Below, piece after piece: positions 10,291-20,784 of a stretch of DNA of 64,000 bases. The stretch spans positions 484,507,594-484,571,593 of the forward strand of contig CM041777.1 of NCBI GenBank assembly GCA_023374045.1. The letters run 5' to 3'. The notes below the pieces were generated by a model. It was not told the origin of the DNA. It was given only the letters and a program-made list of their open reading frames with translations, and ran no database searches. The DNA comes from Limonium bicolor. Its lineage: Eukaryota > Streptophyta > Magnoliopsida > Caryophyllales > Plumbaginaceae. The translations under genes and the position numbers were made by a program. Positions within the stretch are counted from its first letter, which is position 1, and every line of letters starts with the position of its first letter.

Positions 10291-11157
10291 GGAGGAAGCT
10301 CTGCTCCAGATTCTCAAAAGGAACAAAGAGGCGTTAGGATGGTCTATCGCTGACATCAAAGGCATTGCTCCCACTTTATGCACTCATCGCATTTATCTTG
10401 AGGAGAATTACAAGCCGTTGATTCAACCCCAGAGAAGGTTGAACCCGAACATGAAGGAGGTCATTAAGAAGAAAGTCATCAAGCTTTTGTATGCAGGTAT
10501 TATCTATCCAATTTCTGACAGTGAATAGGTAAGTCCTACACAGGTAGTGCCTAAAAGGAAGGTTTAACTGTGGTACCTAATGATATGGGTGAGTTAGTTC
10601 CAAAGCGTACGGTCACTAGGCATAGAGTTTGTATTGATTATCAGAAATTGAATGCTGCCACTAGAAAAGACCATTTTCCCCTTCCCTTTATTAATCAGAT
10701 GTTGGGAAGGCTTGCAGGACAAGAGTACTATTGCTTTCTTGATGGTTACTCCGGTTATTTTCAGATTCCAATTGCTAAGGAAGATCAGAAGAAAACCACT
10801 TTTACTTGTCCCTATGGTACTTATGCTTATCGGCGCATGCCTTTCGGGTTATGTAATGCACCAGCTACTTTTTAGCGGTGCATGACTGCTATTTTTACTG
10901 ATTTTATTGAAAAGTGCATTGACATTTTTATGGATGATTTTTCTGTGTTTGGACTGACTTTTGATTCTTGTTTAAAAGACTTGATTTAATTTTAGCCAGG
11001 TGCAGGGAAACTAACTTGGTACTTAATTAGGAGAAGTGCCATTTCATGTTGCAGGAGGGCATTGTGCTAGGACACAAGATTTCTAAGAAGAGGATTGAGG
11101 TAGACAAGGCTAAGGTCGAGGTGATACAGCAACTGCCACCACCATCATTAGTGAAGG
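10291..11157 (+). pseudogene. Element A reverse transcriptase region
   Basis: Characteristic RT words are HRIYLEENYKPL near 10390, VCIDYQKLNAATRKDHFPL near 10630, YCFLDGYSGYFQIPI near 10730 (first catalytic Asp), RRMPFGLCNAPATF near 10830, and FMDDFSVFG near 10930 (catalytic Asp pair). Stops occur at about 10530, 10875 and 10988, so the enzyme cannot be made as read. It would copy element RNA into DNA. It closely resembles the RT of element B at 51560-52630. Confidence 0.88.
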
Positions 11158-11886
11158 ATGTCTGGAGTTTTCTCGGTCACGCAGGTTTATAGGCATTTTG
11201 TTAAGGATTTTTCTAAGATCTCTAAGCCTCTTTGTGATTTGCTAGTAAAGGATGCTAAATTTGAGTTTACAAAGGAGTGTTTAGATGCATTTAATTTACT
11301 TAAGGCCAAACTGGTGTCTGCTCCTGTAATTGTTGCTCCTGACTGGTCACTACCTTTCGAGATTATGTGTGACACTAGTGATTATGCATTGGGAGCAGCT
11401 TTGGGTCAAAGGAATAACAAAGTTTTGAGGATAATCTATTATGCCAGTAAGACCATGAATGATGTGCTGAAAAACTATGCAACCACAGAGAAGGAGTTGC
11501 TGGCAATTGTCTTCGCTTGTGACAAGTTTCGACCTTATATCATTGGAAGCAGAGTCATTGTGCACACCGACCACTCCGCTCTCAGGTATCTCTTTGAAAA
11601 GGTTGATGCTAAACCTCAGCTAATTAGATGGATTTTGCTTTTGCAAGAATTTGACATTGAGATCAGAGATAAACCTGGAGCGTAGAACGGCGTAGCTGAT
11701 CATTTGTCCCGTATGGAAGTTTCAGACGATGGTAAACCAATCAATGAGCATTTCCCTGACGAGTATGTCTACACGGTTGGTTGTTCAACGGACCCTTGGT
11801 ATGCTGATATCTCAAACTTTTTAGCTAAGGGAGTGGTTCCTCCACAATTGACATATCAGCAAAGGAAAAAGTTCTTCCAATGTTAA
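11158..11886 (+). pseudogene. Element A RNase H region
   Basis: A long open frame at 11187-11685 carries [18 protein letters not shown] (first acidic residue), [26 protein letters not shown], and [14 protein letters not shown] (catalytic Asp). A stop in place of a codon near 11685 separates it from [10 protein letters not shown], after which the frame runs to 11886. RNase H removes the RNA strand of the hybrid during reverse transcription. Confidence 0.88.
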
Positions 11887-13080
11887 GCATTATCGTTGGG
11901 ACGATCCTTTTCTATTCAAGGTATGTGCAGACGGTATAATTCGTAGGTGTGTTTCTGAGGCTGAAGTTAGAGACATCATTTCACATTGTCACTCTAGAGA
12001 AGCAGGAGGTCATTTTGGTCCGGCTAGGACAGCCGCGAAAGTGTTGGAGGCTAGTTTCTTTTGGAAAACTTCGAATAAGGACTGTTATCAGTTTGTGTCC
12101 ACATGTGACCAGTGTCAAAGGCAGGGAAATTTATCTAGACGCCACGAGATGCCTTTGAACTCTATTTTGGAAGTTGAGCCGTTCGATCTTTGGGGCATTG
12201 ATTTCATGAGACCGTTTCCATCATCTCAGGCCAACCTCTACATTCTAGTAGCGGTAGATTATGTTACAAAGTGGGATGAAGCGATAGCAGCACCTACCAA
12301 TGATGCAAGAGTGGTGTTGAAGTTCTTGAAGAAGAATATATTCACTCGTTTTGGCATTCCGCGAGCAATTATTAGTGATGAAGGTACCCACTTTTGCAAC
12401 AAGCAGTTTGAAGCTCTTCTGTAAAAGTATAGAGTAAGGCACAAGGTTTCCTTGCCATATCATCCACAAACTAACGGGCAGGCTGAGATAAAAAACAGAG
12501 AAATTAAGTGGATCCTCCAGAAATCTGTCACATCTTCCAGGCTAGATTGGTCTCTAAAGCTAGATGATGCCTTGTGGGCGTATCGCACTTCATTCAAAAC
12601 ACCCTTAGGGATGTCTCCATACAAGTTGGTTTATGACAAGGCTTGACACTTACCAGTAGAGCTGGAGCATAAGTCTTTTTGGGCCATTAAAGCATTAAAT
12701 TTTGATCTACAAAAGGCTGATGAGAAGCGTAAATTGTAGTTGTGCGATTTGGAAGAATTTAGAGAGAGGCTTATGAGAATGCTAAGATTTATAAGGAGAG
12801 GACATAGAGATGGCATGATAAGCTACTGGTCAAGAGAGAGTTTCTCATTGGGGATAAGGTCCTACTATTCAACTCCCGCTTGAAACTATTTCCAGGAAAG
12901 TTAAAGTCTCATTGGTCCGGTCCATTCACGGTGACAAATGTCTCACCTTATGGAGTCATCGGTTTAATCAACACAGAAGGGGAGGCATTCAAAGTCAACG
13001 GGTCCCAACTGAAGCATTATCTGAGTGGTGACATCATCGAGGTTTATTTGATGATCACTGTTCATGACCCTCCATACTGA
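11887..13080 (+). pseudogene. Element A integrase region and pol C terminus
   Basis: The zinc-binding His/Cys words (HCHSREAGGHFG near 11985, CDQCQRQGN near 12110) precede the catalytic core: WGIDFMRPFPSS (Asp) near 12190, [17 protein letters not shown] (Asp) near 12370, and [17 protein letters not shown] (Glu) near 12475. A stop follows the second Asp block at 12421 and another at about 12645. The C-terminal part near 12890-13080 has SHWSGPFTVTNVSPYG, the usual gypsy integrase tail, with no chromodomain after it. The absence of a chromodomain fits the Athila/Tat branch. Confidence 0.87.
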
Positions 13081-13094
13081 ATATGCAGCTGTAA

Positions 13095-13144
13095 GGTCTA
13101 GCCAAAGACCGAAAAGACGGGCAGCTAGTTGGGAGGTAACCCAA
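13095..13144 (+). promoter_or_regulatory. Structured post-pol element, copy in A
   Basis: Just after the pol stop are two small potential hairpins. GGTC (13095-13098) pairs with GACC (13107-13110), and TTGGG (13129-13133) pairs with CCCAA (13140-13144) around AGGTAA. The same pair occurs at the same place in B (54481-54532) and in D (complement of 23345-23296), with compensating changes in the second stem. The role is unknown; an RNA signal such as re-initiation, splicing or packaging is possible. Confidence 0.65.
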
Positions 13145-13318
13145 TTTTCTTTCATGTTCTTTCTTTTTCTTTCTATCTTTTCGCTTGTTTATTACTTTTA
13201 AATGTTCTAATGTTTCTTTTAGTTTGTTTTTCATGTTTTGTTTTATTAGTTTGTAGGAGATGCAAAGAATGGTTTTTCAAAGTGCAAGGAGGAAGTCTTG
13301 AGAAAGATTTTTCAAGGT

Positions 13319-13638
13319 GGTCCGGGACCTTGTCAAGGTCCTAAGTCCCAGACCAATCATAATCAGATATTTCAGCACAGTTTTGGAATTGGTCCGGGAC
13401 CTTATACGGGTCCTGAGTCCCGGACCATAGGAGCAGATAACTTTCGGGCTGATTTTTCACATGGTCCGGGACCTGTTACAGACCCTAAGTCCTGGACCTG
13501 TGCACAACAGACTTTCGGCGGAAAATTCAAGCTGGTCCGGGACCTTATCCATACCCTAAGTCCCGGACCACCAGTTATGCAGATTCTTGACTTTACCACG
13601 TGGTCCGGGACCTCATCCAAGACCTAAGTCCTGGACCA
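13319..13638 (+). repeat. Internal copy of the A hairpin array
   Basis: Five units begin at 13319, 13391, 13463, 13534 and 13602, with the same GGTCCGGGACC-type left arms and AAGTCCCGGACC-type right arms as the LTR array and the same spacing of about 72 bases. The array lies between pol and the post-pol gene. It is followed by a pyrimidine-rich leader (13650-14086), as the LTR array is followed by a leader. Confidence 0.88.
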
Positions 13639-14086
13639 ATTGCACCTCCAAAAAACGTAAAACCCGCCATGTCTTTTTCAATATTCTTCCTCTCCACAAT
13701 TTCCTCAATCCAGTAACCCTAGCCTGCGTACTCCACTACCGTCGCCGCCTACAACAGCCATCGCAACCATCTCCCGTCGCCACCCCTAACAGCCACCACC
13801 ACCACTTCCACTCTCGTCACTTCCGTCGTCCACTCGCCTCACCCAGCTCCACTCGATTTCCACCAGTAGCCCAACACTCACCCCATCCCGCCTCCACTCG
13901 ACTTCCACCAGATTCACCCAACTCCATCCATAACCCACCCCAATCTCACCGCCTCCGTTTTCCTCTCCACCCACCACCACCTACACCAATTTTCGTCGCC
14001 TCACCTAGCTCCACCATACCAACTCCCCTAATCCCGTCACACCACCACCTTTCGATTATGATTTTTTCCAACCTTAACAGCTCCTG
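13639..14086 (+). other. Pyrimidine-rich leader of the post-pol gene
   Basis: C/T/A-rich sequence with many CCACC and CTCCAC words and almost no G. It looks like an untranslated leader, not coding sequence. An open frame spans it but encodes only Pro/His/Ser-rich sequence of no recognisable kind. The last bases before the ATG at 14087 read TTAACAG, a possible splice acceptor. Confidence 0.5.
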
Positions 14087-15284
14087 ATGGCTCAAAAACG
14101 TGCTAGCCGTACTTCCACCGCTACAGCTTCATCATCTTCGGATGCTGCACCATTATGGGTGTGCGAGACGGACCGCTCCGAATTCGTCTCCAAGGCCGCT
14201 GCACAATGGTTCCATGTGTTAGAGCGCAAAATTATTGCTGAAAGGTCAGTTTGTCCGTCTTTGATTGCTGAATTCGATTTAGAATGACTATTTGGGGCCC
14301 GGATTTGGTGTGTCTGCTGAACCGGGGTGGTATATTTTACCCAAGATTGGTTAAATTATTTTATGCAAATGTCACAGTGAGTGAGGATGGTCGCACAATT
14401 ATATCATTAGTAAAGGGCAAGGACATTAGGGTAGATGCTACCCGGATCAAACGGTTCTTAAATGTACCCATTTTGACTCGTTTGTCGATGCAAGGGGATA
14501 GAGAGAATCAGGCGTTGCATGAGCGTTGGGCTAAGGAATATTATCTGAATTTGATTGTTAATGATCCCAAGGTTCAGAACCGTCAGCGGTGATCTCACCG
14601 GGATAATCAAGTGGTTACTGAGGATAAACTGCCTACCCCACTTGAGTGTCTTATCTTGGGCATATTAATGTATAATGTCCGCCCTCGGGAGTGCGCAGAT
14701 TTAAATGCCATCGACTGCTGTTTCCTACAATACATATTGGACGATGAGTTTCCCGGGCAATGGTTCCCATTTCTCTGCATGGGGTGATATTTCAGGCTAT
14801 GCTCCGGGTGATTGGTACGGACAGTAGTGCTTCCTTGCCTTTCTCGCATTTTCTGCAGTTAATTTTTGATGACGCTCAGGTGGATTGTACAGATGAGCAG
14901 CCGCAGTTTCCTCGGTCCACCCTCGACATGACGATGATGAGATTTTTCCAGTGGGAGAAGACAGGGGACCAGTAGGTGAAGCGTCGTCGAGCTCTACCTG
15001 GTGCGCGAGTTCCTAGACGTGCTGGAGCCTATGAGGCTCAACCTTCTGCTGCTGCTGGTGGTGAGGCCCCTGCTATACTGATGGCTGATGGTCCGACCCC
15101 AGGTTATGAGGAGTTGCTTAGCGAGTTTTCTGATTGGAGGGGGATGGCCACAGTCCGGTTCGACGGTTTTGACGCTTTCATGAATCGGGTGGACACTCGA
15201 TTGGATGAGATGAGCTCGGGCCTTTATGATTATGGAGCACGCATTTCAGCTTTGGAGGCTCGCCATGCGGAGTATGAAGCGTGA
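14087..15284 (+). pseudogene. Element A post-pol gene (plant transposon protein type)
   Basis: The ATG at 14087 (MAQKRASRTSTATASS) starts a Ser/Thr-rich N terminus. After a shift near 14280 the conserved part follows: PRLVKLFYANVTVSEDGR and DATRIKRFLNVPILTR, then LECLILGILMYN and DLNAIDCCFLQYIL. A TGA at about 14590 and a shift near 14785 break it. A C-terminal piece (14976-15284) contains MNRVDTRLDEMSSGLYDY and ISALEARHAEYEA, a likely short coiled coil. The same architecture (FYAN, then a helical tail) is seen in B at 55981-57100. The domain resembles the family annotated as putative plant transposon protein. I see no signal peptide or membrane segment, so an envelope role is not supported. 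Confidence 0.65.
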
Positions 15285-15697
15285 CAAGAGGCGCGTTTTG
15301 CTGATTATGATGCCCATTTTGCTCAGCTGGAGGCTTGGTGTTTCCCTCGCGATCATCATCCATCTTAGTAGCTCATTTTCTGGTTTATGTTCCTTTTAAG
15401 ACTTTTTATCTTTTTAATGTTCTTTTTATTTTTCTTTTATGTTCTTACTTTCGCTATTTTGTTGTCTTTTAGATTTTTAGTTTGCATTTTTATTAATTTT
15501 TCTTTTATGATTGGGATGTAACTGATAATATTGCTAATTCTACTATGTGCAATAAGTGGCTTATGGCCCCTTGTTCTGTTGCAAAGCATTGTTTGCTGTT
15601 TCTTGATATTCCTACAGGCTTGCCACTATTATGTTTGCATTCGAATGAAAAACAAAGGAGACTCTGCCCAATTTTCTTTCAAAATACCCTCAGCAGG
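15285..15697 (+). other. Element A 3' untranslated stretch
   Basis: T-rich non-coding sequence following the post-pol gene. No hairpin module or coding similarity is seen before the insertion point of solo LTR G at 15698. Confidence 0.5.
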
Positions 15698-17394
15698 TGT
15701 TATACCCAAAATTTCAACCCCCCGGAAGAGAGTCTATACTAATAGGCTAGTTTGGTCAAGTAGCGAGGGTTCCCAGTTCGATCGGCGCATTTCAGAGTAC
15801 TAGGGACAACTTAGTCATCTCCAGGGGCATTTTCGTAATTTTGAAAGGCTCCTAAGCCCCCTATAGGCTTTCTCTCTCCTCCAAAGAAAGGTTAAATCAA
15901 TTCAAAATGCTTTGAAATTTTAACCCATGATAGAGGATGACATTTGGGGCATAATGGCGTTAGAATTTTGATTTTTCGAATTTCCAATAATTTTCTAGCA
16001 ATTTCTGATTGAATCTGACGAGAAATTGGATTTAAAAATATTCCAGTATCCAAAAAATTCTATTCAACTTTATAAAAATCAGAAATACCATCCTTTACCC
16101 ATGTTTAAAATTTCATAGTCAGATTCCTTTTGGAAGCCCTTGAGCTAAAATGTCGGTAAATCTCGGTTTTTACCGGATTTTTCTATCTTTAAGGAAGCCT
16201 ATATAAGGATCCTTATCCCTTGATCAAATAAGAACTTCAAGAACCCTAACACCTCAAGAAACTCAGCCGTCATAACCTTCCCACGTTTGTACACATCCAA
16301 GCCCCGAAATTTCATCGAAATCTCACAAAATCAACACCAAAACACCTTTTTCAACTCCCACGACATCATCCATCATCAAACCTTCACCAAAACAACACCA
16401 AAACGTGAAGAACATCACCAACAACCAATAGTCAGAAGCTGGTCTCGAACCCAAACCAAAACCGACTCCGGCGGAGCATCGAAAGACACCCGACGTGAAG
16501 AAACACCTCAAATCCGAAGGTAAAACAGGTTGGAACCCAGATTTTCTAACTCCCCACGATTAATCTAACCTTATATTAAAATTTGGGTTTGAAAAAGTTC
16601 CTTTCTGTTTCTGAATTGTCGTTTTTCTTTGCTTCTGTTCACTAACTTGTGCATTAAGTTTCGTATTTAATTCGACTTCAAATTGAGAATCTTTGATCAA
16701 TAACATATTGGAAATCTTTCAGGCTACACACCCATAATTTTTTAGCCTAAAACACTGTCGGGAACCACCAGAAAACTGTCCGTGGGTGGTCCGTGACCTC
16801 GGACCTATGTCCGGGACCACAGAAGGCGGCGGGATTTTTAAAATTTCAAAATTTAGGTTTTTTTAAATAATGTCCGGGCCCACGGACAGCGTGTCCGTGA
16901 CCCCGGACTTTTTCAAAATTTCATTTTCTCTTAAATTCAACTTTTCTGTAAAACTAGTGTGGCTACGGACGTAAACAAAATTTGACCTAATTCTGCCTCC
17001 GAAATCCTAGTTTAGGTTTTTTTTTTAATTTCACTTTAATTTTCTGACAAAAAAAACGTTAAAAAAATAGAAGCGCACATTTAGGTTAAAAACGACTCGT
17101 AATAAGTCGTAACTAAGCTAAGTAGAGGAAAAATGACTTCTAGGGGTAATGAAAGTAATTGAACCCTAATTAAGTCGAATAACAAGCCCCCAAACGCGAA
17201 CTCTCCTTTCCTAATTTAATCTAGGTAAAAATTAGGTGGCGACTCATAATAGGTTCCAGTGAGCTAGCTTAGGTTTTAATAATTAATGTTATATGACATA
17301 GTTATTAATCTTAGGTTATAAGTGGACCTAAAACCCGACTAGATCCTAATCAATCTAATCAACATAGGGTATGGTTTAAAAATCGAGGCTCACA
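15698..17394 (+). mobile_element. Solo LTR G inside element A
   Basis: A 1.7-kb block starting TGTTATACCCAAAATTT and ending GAGGCTCACA. It is flanked by GCAGG on the left (15693-15697) and GCAGT on the right (17395-17399), a target duplication with one change. It has a clear TATA box (TATATAAG, 16200-16207) followed by a leader-like CA-rich stretch, as expected of a U3-R-U5 structure. No internal region or second LTR is present, so it is a solo LTR left by recombination. It also contains GTCCGGGACCAC and related inverted words near 16780-16910. The start word and the 'GGTGGCGACTC' word near 17235 suggest Ty3/gypsy, but the lineage is not certain. Confidence 0.75.
16200..16207 (+). promoter_or_regulatory. 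TATA box of solo LTR G
   Basis: TATATAAG stands about 500 bp into the LTR and is followed at 16220-16330 by an A/C-rich stretch typical of a plant transcript leader. This would drive LTR transcription to the right. Confidence 0.6.
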
Positions 17395-18414
17395 GCAGTC
17401 CATTCTTTTTCTTGATGTGTGGAGACGATCTCATCACCAGTTTTTCCAGGGGAGTTCTGTTCCAACTTTTACACTTTGTATTTTATTAAGGCAGCAATGA
17501 GGGCATTGCTTATTTCTAAAGTGTAGGAAAGTGGGGTTGCACTTGCTTTTATTTTCTAAATATCAGTTTGCTTATTTTTCTTTGACTTTTGACATTATTA
17601 ATCTCTTTATTACTGACTTTCGCTTACCCTCAAACAAAATTTTTCTATTTTGACATACTTGGTTCTAATTTGTGGTTGGATGAGTTAGTTGGGAATACCG
17701 TACAAGTAACAACTATTCTGAAATTGAATATGGACTTCGGTCATAGAAACTCTGGTTGTACTACTTGTATGTACATATTTTGTTAAATTTTTTATCTATT
17801 TCCCTTCAATAAAAGGTGAGACCGTTTTGTGACTATTTTTGTTTGGACTAACTTGGGGCTTTGGAAAGTTATGAAGTGAAAGGAAGGAAAGGACAAAGGC
17901 AAGGTACTCCTTTAATCTATTCTGAACCGGAACAGACCTCTCCCATCTAGTAATTAAGTCCTTGGAGTGCCTCATCACTCATCTACCTAAGATCGTCTGA
18001 TCTGGGATAGAAGGCCCAACACCGCTACATGGATGGGGAGAAAAGTCTGGGGGGAAACGAATAATGCTAACTCAAAAAATTGGGAGAAAAGTACTTTCAT
18101 TATAAATAGTTAATTGCAAATTCTTCCTTGATTATGAGTACGTGGCAATGAAAGGTAATGTGGAATATGACATTACTTCTTACCCCTTGTCGTCCATTGG
18201 ATTGTGGAAAGTAAAGCCCTGAGTGAAATCTTGACTGAACGGTTATGATAATTGTCTTAGGTATTTAACAACATCCTCGTTTCACTGTTTATGAAAACCT
18301 GCAGTGCTAATCATTGTGACTTATGATTGTTGTTTGGTATTAGATTTCCTTGTACATTTTTCCTGATCTGATGCTTCCCCGCTATTGAAATCCGGTATAT
18401 TCTTATTGCAGTAT
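17395..18414 (+). other. Element A 3' non-coding region
   Basis: About 1 kb between solo LTR G and the 3' polypurine tract. It contains the upstream hairpin/purine module at 17493-17537. The remainder is AT-rich with no family resemblance in any frame. Confidence 0.6.
17493..17537 (+). promoter_or_regulatory. Upstream hairpin + purine module in A
   Basis: AGCAATG (17493-17499) can pair with CATTGCT (17504-17510) around the loop AGGG, followed by AAAGTGTAGGAAAGTGGGG. It corresponds to B 57650-57685 and D 22919-22884. The pair outside the CAATG core is G-C here and A-T in B and D. It may act as an accessory plus-strand primer or an RNA signal. Confidence 0.6.
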
Positions 18415-18451
18415 TTGCTTGAGGGCAAACAAAGGTTAAGTGTGAGAAAGT
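18415..18451 (+). promoter_or_regulatory. Element A polypurine tract with hairpin
   Basis: TTGCTTG (18415-18421), loop AGGG, CAAACAA (18426-18432) forms a stem with one mismatch, followed by AAGTGTGAGAAAGT directly before the 3' LTR. The purine run would prime plus-strand DNA synthesis. It is decayed relative to B (AAGTGTGGGGGAG). Confidence 0.75.
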
Positions 18452-20020
18452 TGAGAAGTCGGGAAGTTACCTATTTCTATAGGGTCTATTTATGCCTAAT
18501 TCGTTGCTATTTACTCCTAAATTCCCGTCTAATGAGTATATTTATACTTCATGTTGCAATTGTCTTCTATGATGGGTTTTTATGTTATTTCAGGTAAAAA
18601 TCTCAAGAAAACACGTTCCCTATCATTGTAGCGGTATTTTGGATTTTCAAACAAGTTGAATGGAGAGAAGACATGCATTATCCATCAATTTCAGGTTAGG
18701 TCCGGGACCTTATACAGGTCCTAAGTCCCGGACCAACCATTAGCCAGACTCATGACACTTTTTTAAGCATGGTCCGGGACTTCATACACATATTAAGTCC
18801 TGGATCACACTCAGACAGAACATTCGACCGACTTTGAAGACTGATCCGGGACTTCATACACACCTTAAGTCCCGGACCATAATCAGGTTTGACTCTCAAC
18901 CAATTTTGAGGATTGGTCCGGGACTTCATACACATCCAAAGTCCCGGACCACACTTAAAGACGTTCTCGCGGCTGATTTTAAAGGGTGGTCCGGGACCAT
19001 AGACATGGACTAGGTCCCGGACCAAAGAGATAAAACGGCCAGTATCTTAACTGAAAGAGGTGAATTGAAAGATAAAAAGGGAGACTTTAGGAACGCCAGT
19101 CACACAATTCACAACGCAGAGAGCTTACCACATAACAGAAAGGAGAGAGAGAGAAAGGTTATGCTTAGGAATATCTTGGAGATTGTTGAAGAGAGAAGAG
19201 AAGACTGAAGGTTAAGAGCAGAGAATTCATGACGGCTTCCGACATCAGAGTTTCTCCTAGTTCTTTCTTCCCTGAGTCTGTTCTATTCAATTCAAGCATT
19301 GTTATCATGACTATGGCTGAGTAGTCGGTTTCAATTCCGGTTTGCTATGTATCCCTCGATTGATTATTCCAGTACCTTTGTGATTTTCTACGATTCAATT
19401 GAATAAAGTTCTTTTCTTTAATGAATTTCTAAATCTTCTATAATTTGGCTAATTATTGAGATTACTATTTTGATAGCTTATAAGTGACGACTGCGGCTTT
19501 CAATTGAATACAGGAACAAAATCGGTTAGTATAGAGACATTAATTCCTCTAAAATGATAACTGACCAATAGTCTAGATTGTGCTTAAAGCAATTAGTAAA
19601 TAGTGGGTTCATAACGTGACTTAGGATTCGGTCTTTGCTAATTAGAATTTGCTAAGTGGGAGACCGGAGGTAAATTACTATTGTTCTAGGGTGTTATTCA
19701 GAATTCTTTTGGAAATCACTTAGGGAAAGGAATTAGAAATCTAGGGAGAAGTAGTGAACCGGGATTACCTTTCCGAATCAGATTCAACTCAGTTCTTTTT
19801 CTATTATTTACTGTTTCTTAATCTTTTCACATCATTTATTTCCACAAACCAAAACCCCCAATTTCCTGATATTCATACGTAATTTAGTCTTTTTAATTTT
19901 GTTAGATTAGTAAATATTTAAACTAGACATTGCCTCCTCTGGTTCGATACTTAGGGAATACTTTGAGATTAAAACTTGCTAGAATTGACCGGTACACTTG
20001 CCGTTAGGTTTACCCCATCA
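18452..20020 (+). repeat. Element A 3' LTR
   Basis: Starts TGAGAAGTCGGG and ends TTTACCCCATCA; followed by the target duplication GGCGC. It matches 5683-7250 throughout with many single substitutions. Its hairpin array lies at 18699-19025 (units near 18699, 18771, 18843, 18915, 18988). Confidence 0.93.
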
Positions 20021-20025
20021 GGCGC

Positions 20026-20784
20026 TGAATCAGGGGTTAGGTCCGGGTTTGTGTTCGGCACACATTCCCGGACCAGCTATCGTGTCGCGTCCTTATCGCT
20101 TCTCTCCTTCCTATCAGGGTATATGTACGGGAACTACTCCCGGACCAAGTGTGCTGAATTAGGGATGTCAATCTTGACCCGAACCCGAAACCCGATCCGA
20201 AACCGACCCGTAAAAAGCCGGGTTTGGGTTGAGATTTTTGACCCGAAATGATTTTCGGGTCGGGTTCGGGTTGGGTCGTTGAAACCCGTTTCAGGTTCGG
20301 GTTGAACCCGCCAACCCGTAACCCGAAAAAATAATTTGTTAAAAATAGAAAATATGTTATATTTAATGAGTGTTTACTGATTAATTTATGACTAAAATAA
20401 ACAATTAATCGACAAATTATGATTAATTATAATACATAATAATTAATTAATATTAAAGTATTATATTTATTTATTAAATAATCTAAAATTTTAAAAATAA
20501 AATATATTTTTTAAAAAGCGGGTCGGGTTCGGGTTGACCCGCTGCGGGTTCGGGTTGAAGAAATATAACCCGCTCCGGGTTCGGGTTCACCTAAACCATT
20601 TTCGGGTCGGGTTCGAGTTGAGCTCAACCCGACCCAAAACCCGATTTTGACACCCCTATGCTGAATGACCCAAATTGTCCTCCAGATCTCAGGTCCGGGT
20701 ATTTGTCAAGGTTCAAATCCTAGACTAGGTGTGAAATTTAATTAGCAGTAACTTCTCCTAGTGTCAGGTCTAGGTCTGTTTGAC
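20026..20784 (-). repeat. Element E 5' LTR, second piece (holds a MITE)
   Basis: Continuation of the E LTR after the A insertion. It includes a hairpin of its own: GGTCCGGG (20040-20047) pairs with CCCGGACC (20068-20075), and the loop holds TGTG/CACA words. A hAT-like MITE occupies 20160-20658. The piece ends at the D insertion at 20784. Confidence 0.65.
20160..20658. mobile_element. hAT-like MITE 1
   Basis: A 499-bp element with ends TAGGGATGTCAA and TTGACACCCCTA (one mismatch as inverted repeats) and a perfect 8-bp target duplication TGCTGAAT (20152-20159, 20659-20666). The 8-bp duplication and these termini indicate a non-autonomous hAT-family transposon. The inside is built of ACCCGAACCCG words on the left and CGGGTTCGGGTTG words on the right, so the whole element can fold back. 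There is no coding capacity. Confidence 0.88.

Larger units (their letters stand above)
5683..20020 (+). mobile_element. Element A: complete Athila-type LTR retrotransposon
   Basis: A full-length element of 14.3 kb with two LTRs of about 1.57 kb, both starting TG and ending CCCCATCA, flanked by a perfect 5-bp target duplication GGCGC (5678-5682 and 20021-20025). Order: LTR, tRNA-Asp-type primer site, gag, protease, reverse transcriptase, RNase H, integrase, hairpin array, post-pol gene, two hairpin/purine modules, LTR. This order, the primer site and the long 3' region point to the Athila lineage. The LTRs differ by many substitutions, and all genes carry stops and shifts, so the copy is old and defective. 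A 1.7-kb solo LTR (G) lies in its 3' part. It inserted into the LTR of element E. Confidence 0.95.

Noticed and set aside
13587..14087. Pro/His/Ser-rich open frame of 166 codons
   Set aside because: It runs through the G-poor leader between the hairpin array and the post-pol gene. Low-complexity composition explains its openness, and no family resemblance or matching frame exists in B.
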